From Streptomyces xylophagus (GTDB taxonomy: Bacteria; Actinomycetota; Actinomycetes; Streptomycetales; Streptomycetaceae): a stretch of 55,513 nt of DNA. Position 1 is the stretch's first letter. Each line of letters starts with the position of its first letter. The position numbers and the translations under genes are program-made. The stretch is taken from NCBI RefSeq assembly GCF_000716435.1, contig NZ_JNWO01000048.1, positions 1-55,513 of the forward strand, given 5' to 3'. Positions 54,760 to 55,513 of the stretch are shown one piece after another. The notes below the pieces were generated by a model. It was not told the DNA's origin, searched no databases, and worked only from the letters and a program-made list of their open reading frames with translations.

Positions 54760-55513
54760 CATTAGTGGCTGATCTGCTGCACTACCTCACGCGCAAACTC
54801 CTGCACCATCTCCTGCGATATCTCCTGACCTCGACTCGCGGCCGGCCTCTCCAACTTCCCTGGTCAGATGCCATGTTGAACCTGGTCGGGGTTGCTGACA
54901 TCCCCTCTGCTGCCGCTCTCCCTGCCCGAATGTGAGTAAGGGTGGGGGCGGGCTAGGGCGGGCGCGGCGGTTTCGGGGATCGGGGTGAGGCTTTGTGGTT
55001 GCGCGTCGGCGGGGGCCTCCGCGCTCGGGTGCTCCGCACCCGAACCCCCTGGAGGGCTCACTCCCTCCGACCGAGCTGCCGGAGGCAGGCTCACCCCCTG
55101 CCTCGTCTCAACTCCTCACGTCTCCATGGGGATCGGGCCCCGGAGGGGCCCTATCCCCTTTCCTCGTATTCCGTGGAATACTTTCCATCACGGAATACAC
55201 ATCACAGCCTCTCGTCTTGAAAGGAATCGGAGATTCCCCACCACCCCACGACAGAAACCAATATGACGGACCCTCACCTAAAACGCCCTCAACCCACCAA
55301 TAAAACAATCCTATTTCCGTGCCGGAGGCACGCCAATTCGACATCTCCTCCGTTCCGGAGGAACACGAATCCCGCCATTCGCTTTTCATTCCGGAGGAAT
55401 GCACGTTATGGAATGCCCGGAGGGCAATTCCATAACGCCCCCGCCGGAGGCGGGAATTCGCGCGGGGACGCGCGAAACGAGCGGAGCGAGTATTCGGCTG
55501 CCGGAGGCAGAGC
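54760..55513. repeat. Array of GGA-triloop hairpins
   Basis: No convincing gene in this segment. At least nine hairpins have unrelated stems but the same closing and loop (C-GGA-G on the plus strand): 55076-55088, 55135-55151, 55223-55237, 55318-55332, 55352-55364, 55387-55401, 55405-55436 (long stem with the inner GCCC-GGA-GGGC), 55440-55454 and 55498-55510. Others have different loops: 55025-55043 (TCC), 55066-55098 (long GTATTCCGTG-type stem at 55166-55198 is the clearest further example) and 55458-55475. The 55405-55436 hairpin repeats GTTATGGAAT as an inverted pair, echoing the TATTATGGAAC promoters. The 55.15-55.42 kb part is AT-richer than the rest. Confidence 0.8.

Noticed and set aside
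55025..55513. CRISPR array or integron attC array
   Set aside because: The palindromes share only a 5-nt centre and have unequal spacing and unrelated stems, whereas CRISPR repeats would be near-identical and regularly spaced. No cas or integron integrase genes are present.

Overview
The window is high-GC actinomycete DNA and almost certainly comes from Streptomyces. Supporting evidence is the GC-rich third codon positions, frequent GTG starts, 1-4 bp start/stop overlaps, and families typical of Streptomyces (XRE/DUF397 pair, SpoIIAB-like ATPases, AlpA-like HTH repeats, NmtR-type ArsR regulator). No housekeeping genes are visible. A TcpC-like conjugation protein, an SSB-like protein, a ParB-like protein, a DUF932 protein, an integrase fragment, several pseudogenes and many short orphan genes point to a large conjugative (perhaps linear) plasmid or an accessory chromosome arm.

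Layout. (1) 0-5 kb: a TcpC-like transfer protein, a non-coding segment packed with TGCGCA motifs inside a long inverted repeat, a protein with a duplicated winged helix, and an orphan membrane protein. (2) 5-12 kb: two gene trios (small membrane protein, ECF-like sigma factor, orphan partner) on either side of a DUF262-HNH-RAMA restriction-like gene. (3) 12-19 kb: a defence and toxin-like stretch with a membrane-anchored Mrr-type nuclease, a membrane protein of unknown role, a Fic protein with an unusually clear leaderless promoter, and an AbiEii-type nucleotidyltransferase with its likely partner. (4) 19-22.5 kb: a scarred segment with a 99 bp duplication, transposon-end-like repeats, a broken MFS transporter and a broken CBS protein.

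(5) 22.7-28.4 kb: an XRE/DUF397 pair, then an operon with a degenerate resolvase-like protein, an anti-sigma-like ATPase and two orphans, followed by a radical SAM protein and a PIMT-like methyltransferase. This looks like a peptide or protein modification locus without a recognisable precursor. (6) 29-31.5 kb: a third trio, whose sigma-like protein carries an N-terminal HTH, followed by a tRNA-like gene with a terminator hairpin. (7) 32-35.6 kb: a protein with four HTH units and a PP-loop (PAPS-reductase family) gene split into two pieces by an inserted membrane-protein gene. (8) 35.6-38.5 kb: a metal-efflux unit, with an NmtR-type sensor divergent from a P1B-4 ATPase and a ferredoxin-like protein.

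(9) 39.3-54.7 kb: about twenty co-oriented minus-strand genes (SSB-like, ParB-like, DUF932, small cysteine-rich proteins, many orphans). They appear to be organised by six near-copies of one element. In five of them a hairpin that ends the upstream unit lies beside TATTATGGAAC, and in four the hairpin arm also supplies a -35-like box. Polarity, gene content and hairpin promoters resemble the leading region of a conjugative plasmid. (10) 55.0-55.5 kb: an array of at least nine hairpins with different stems but the same GGA triloop, compatible with a telomere or another single-strand-active locus.

All functional calls rest on reading the sequence and on remembered family features. No database search was run.
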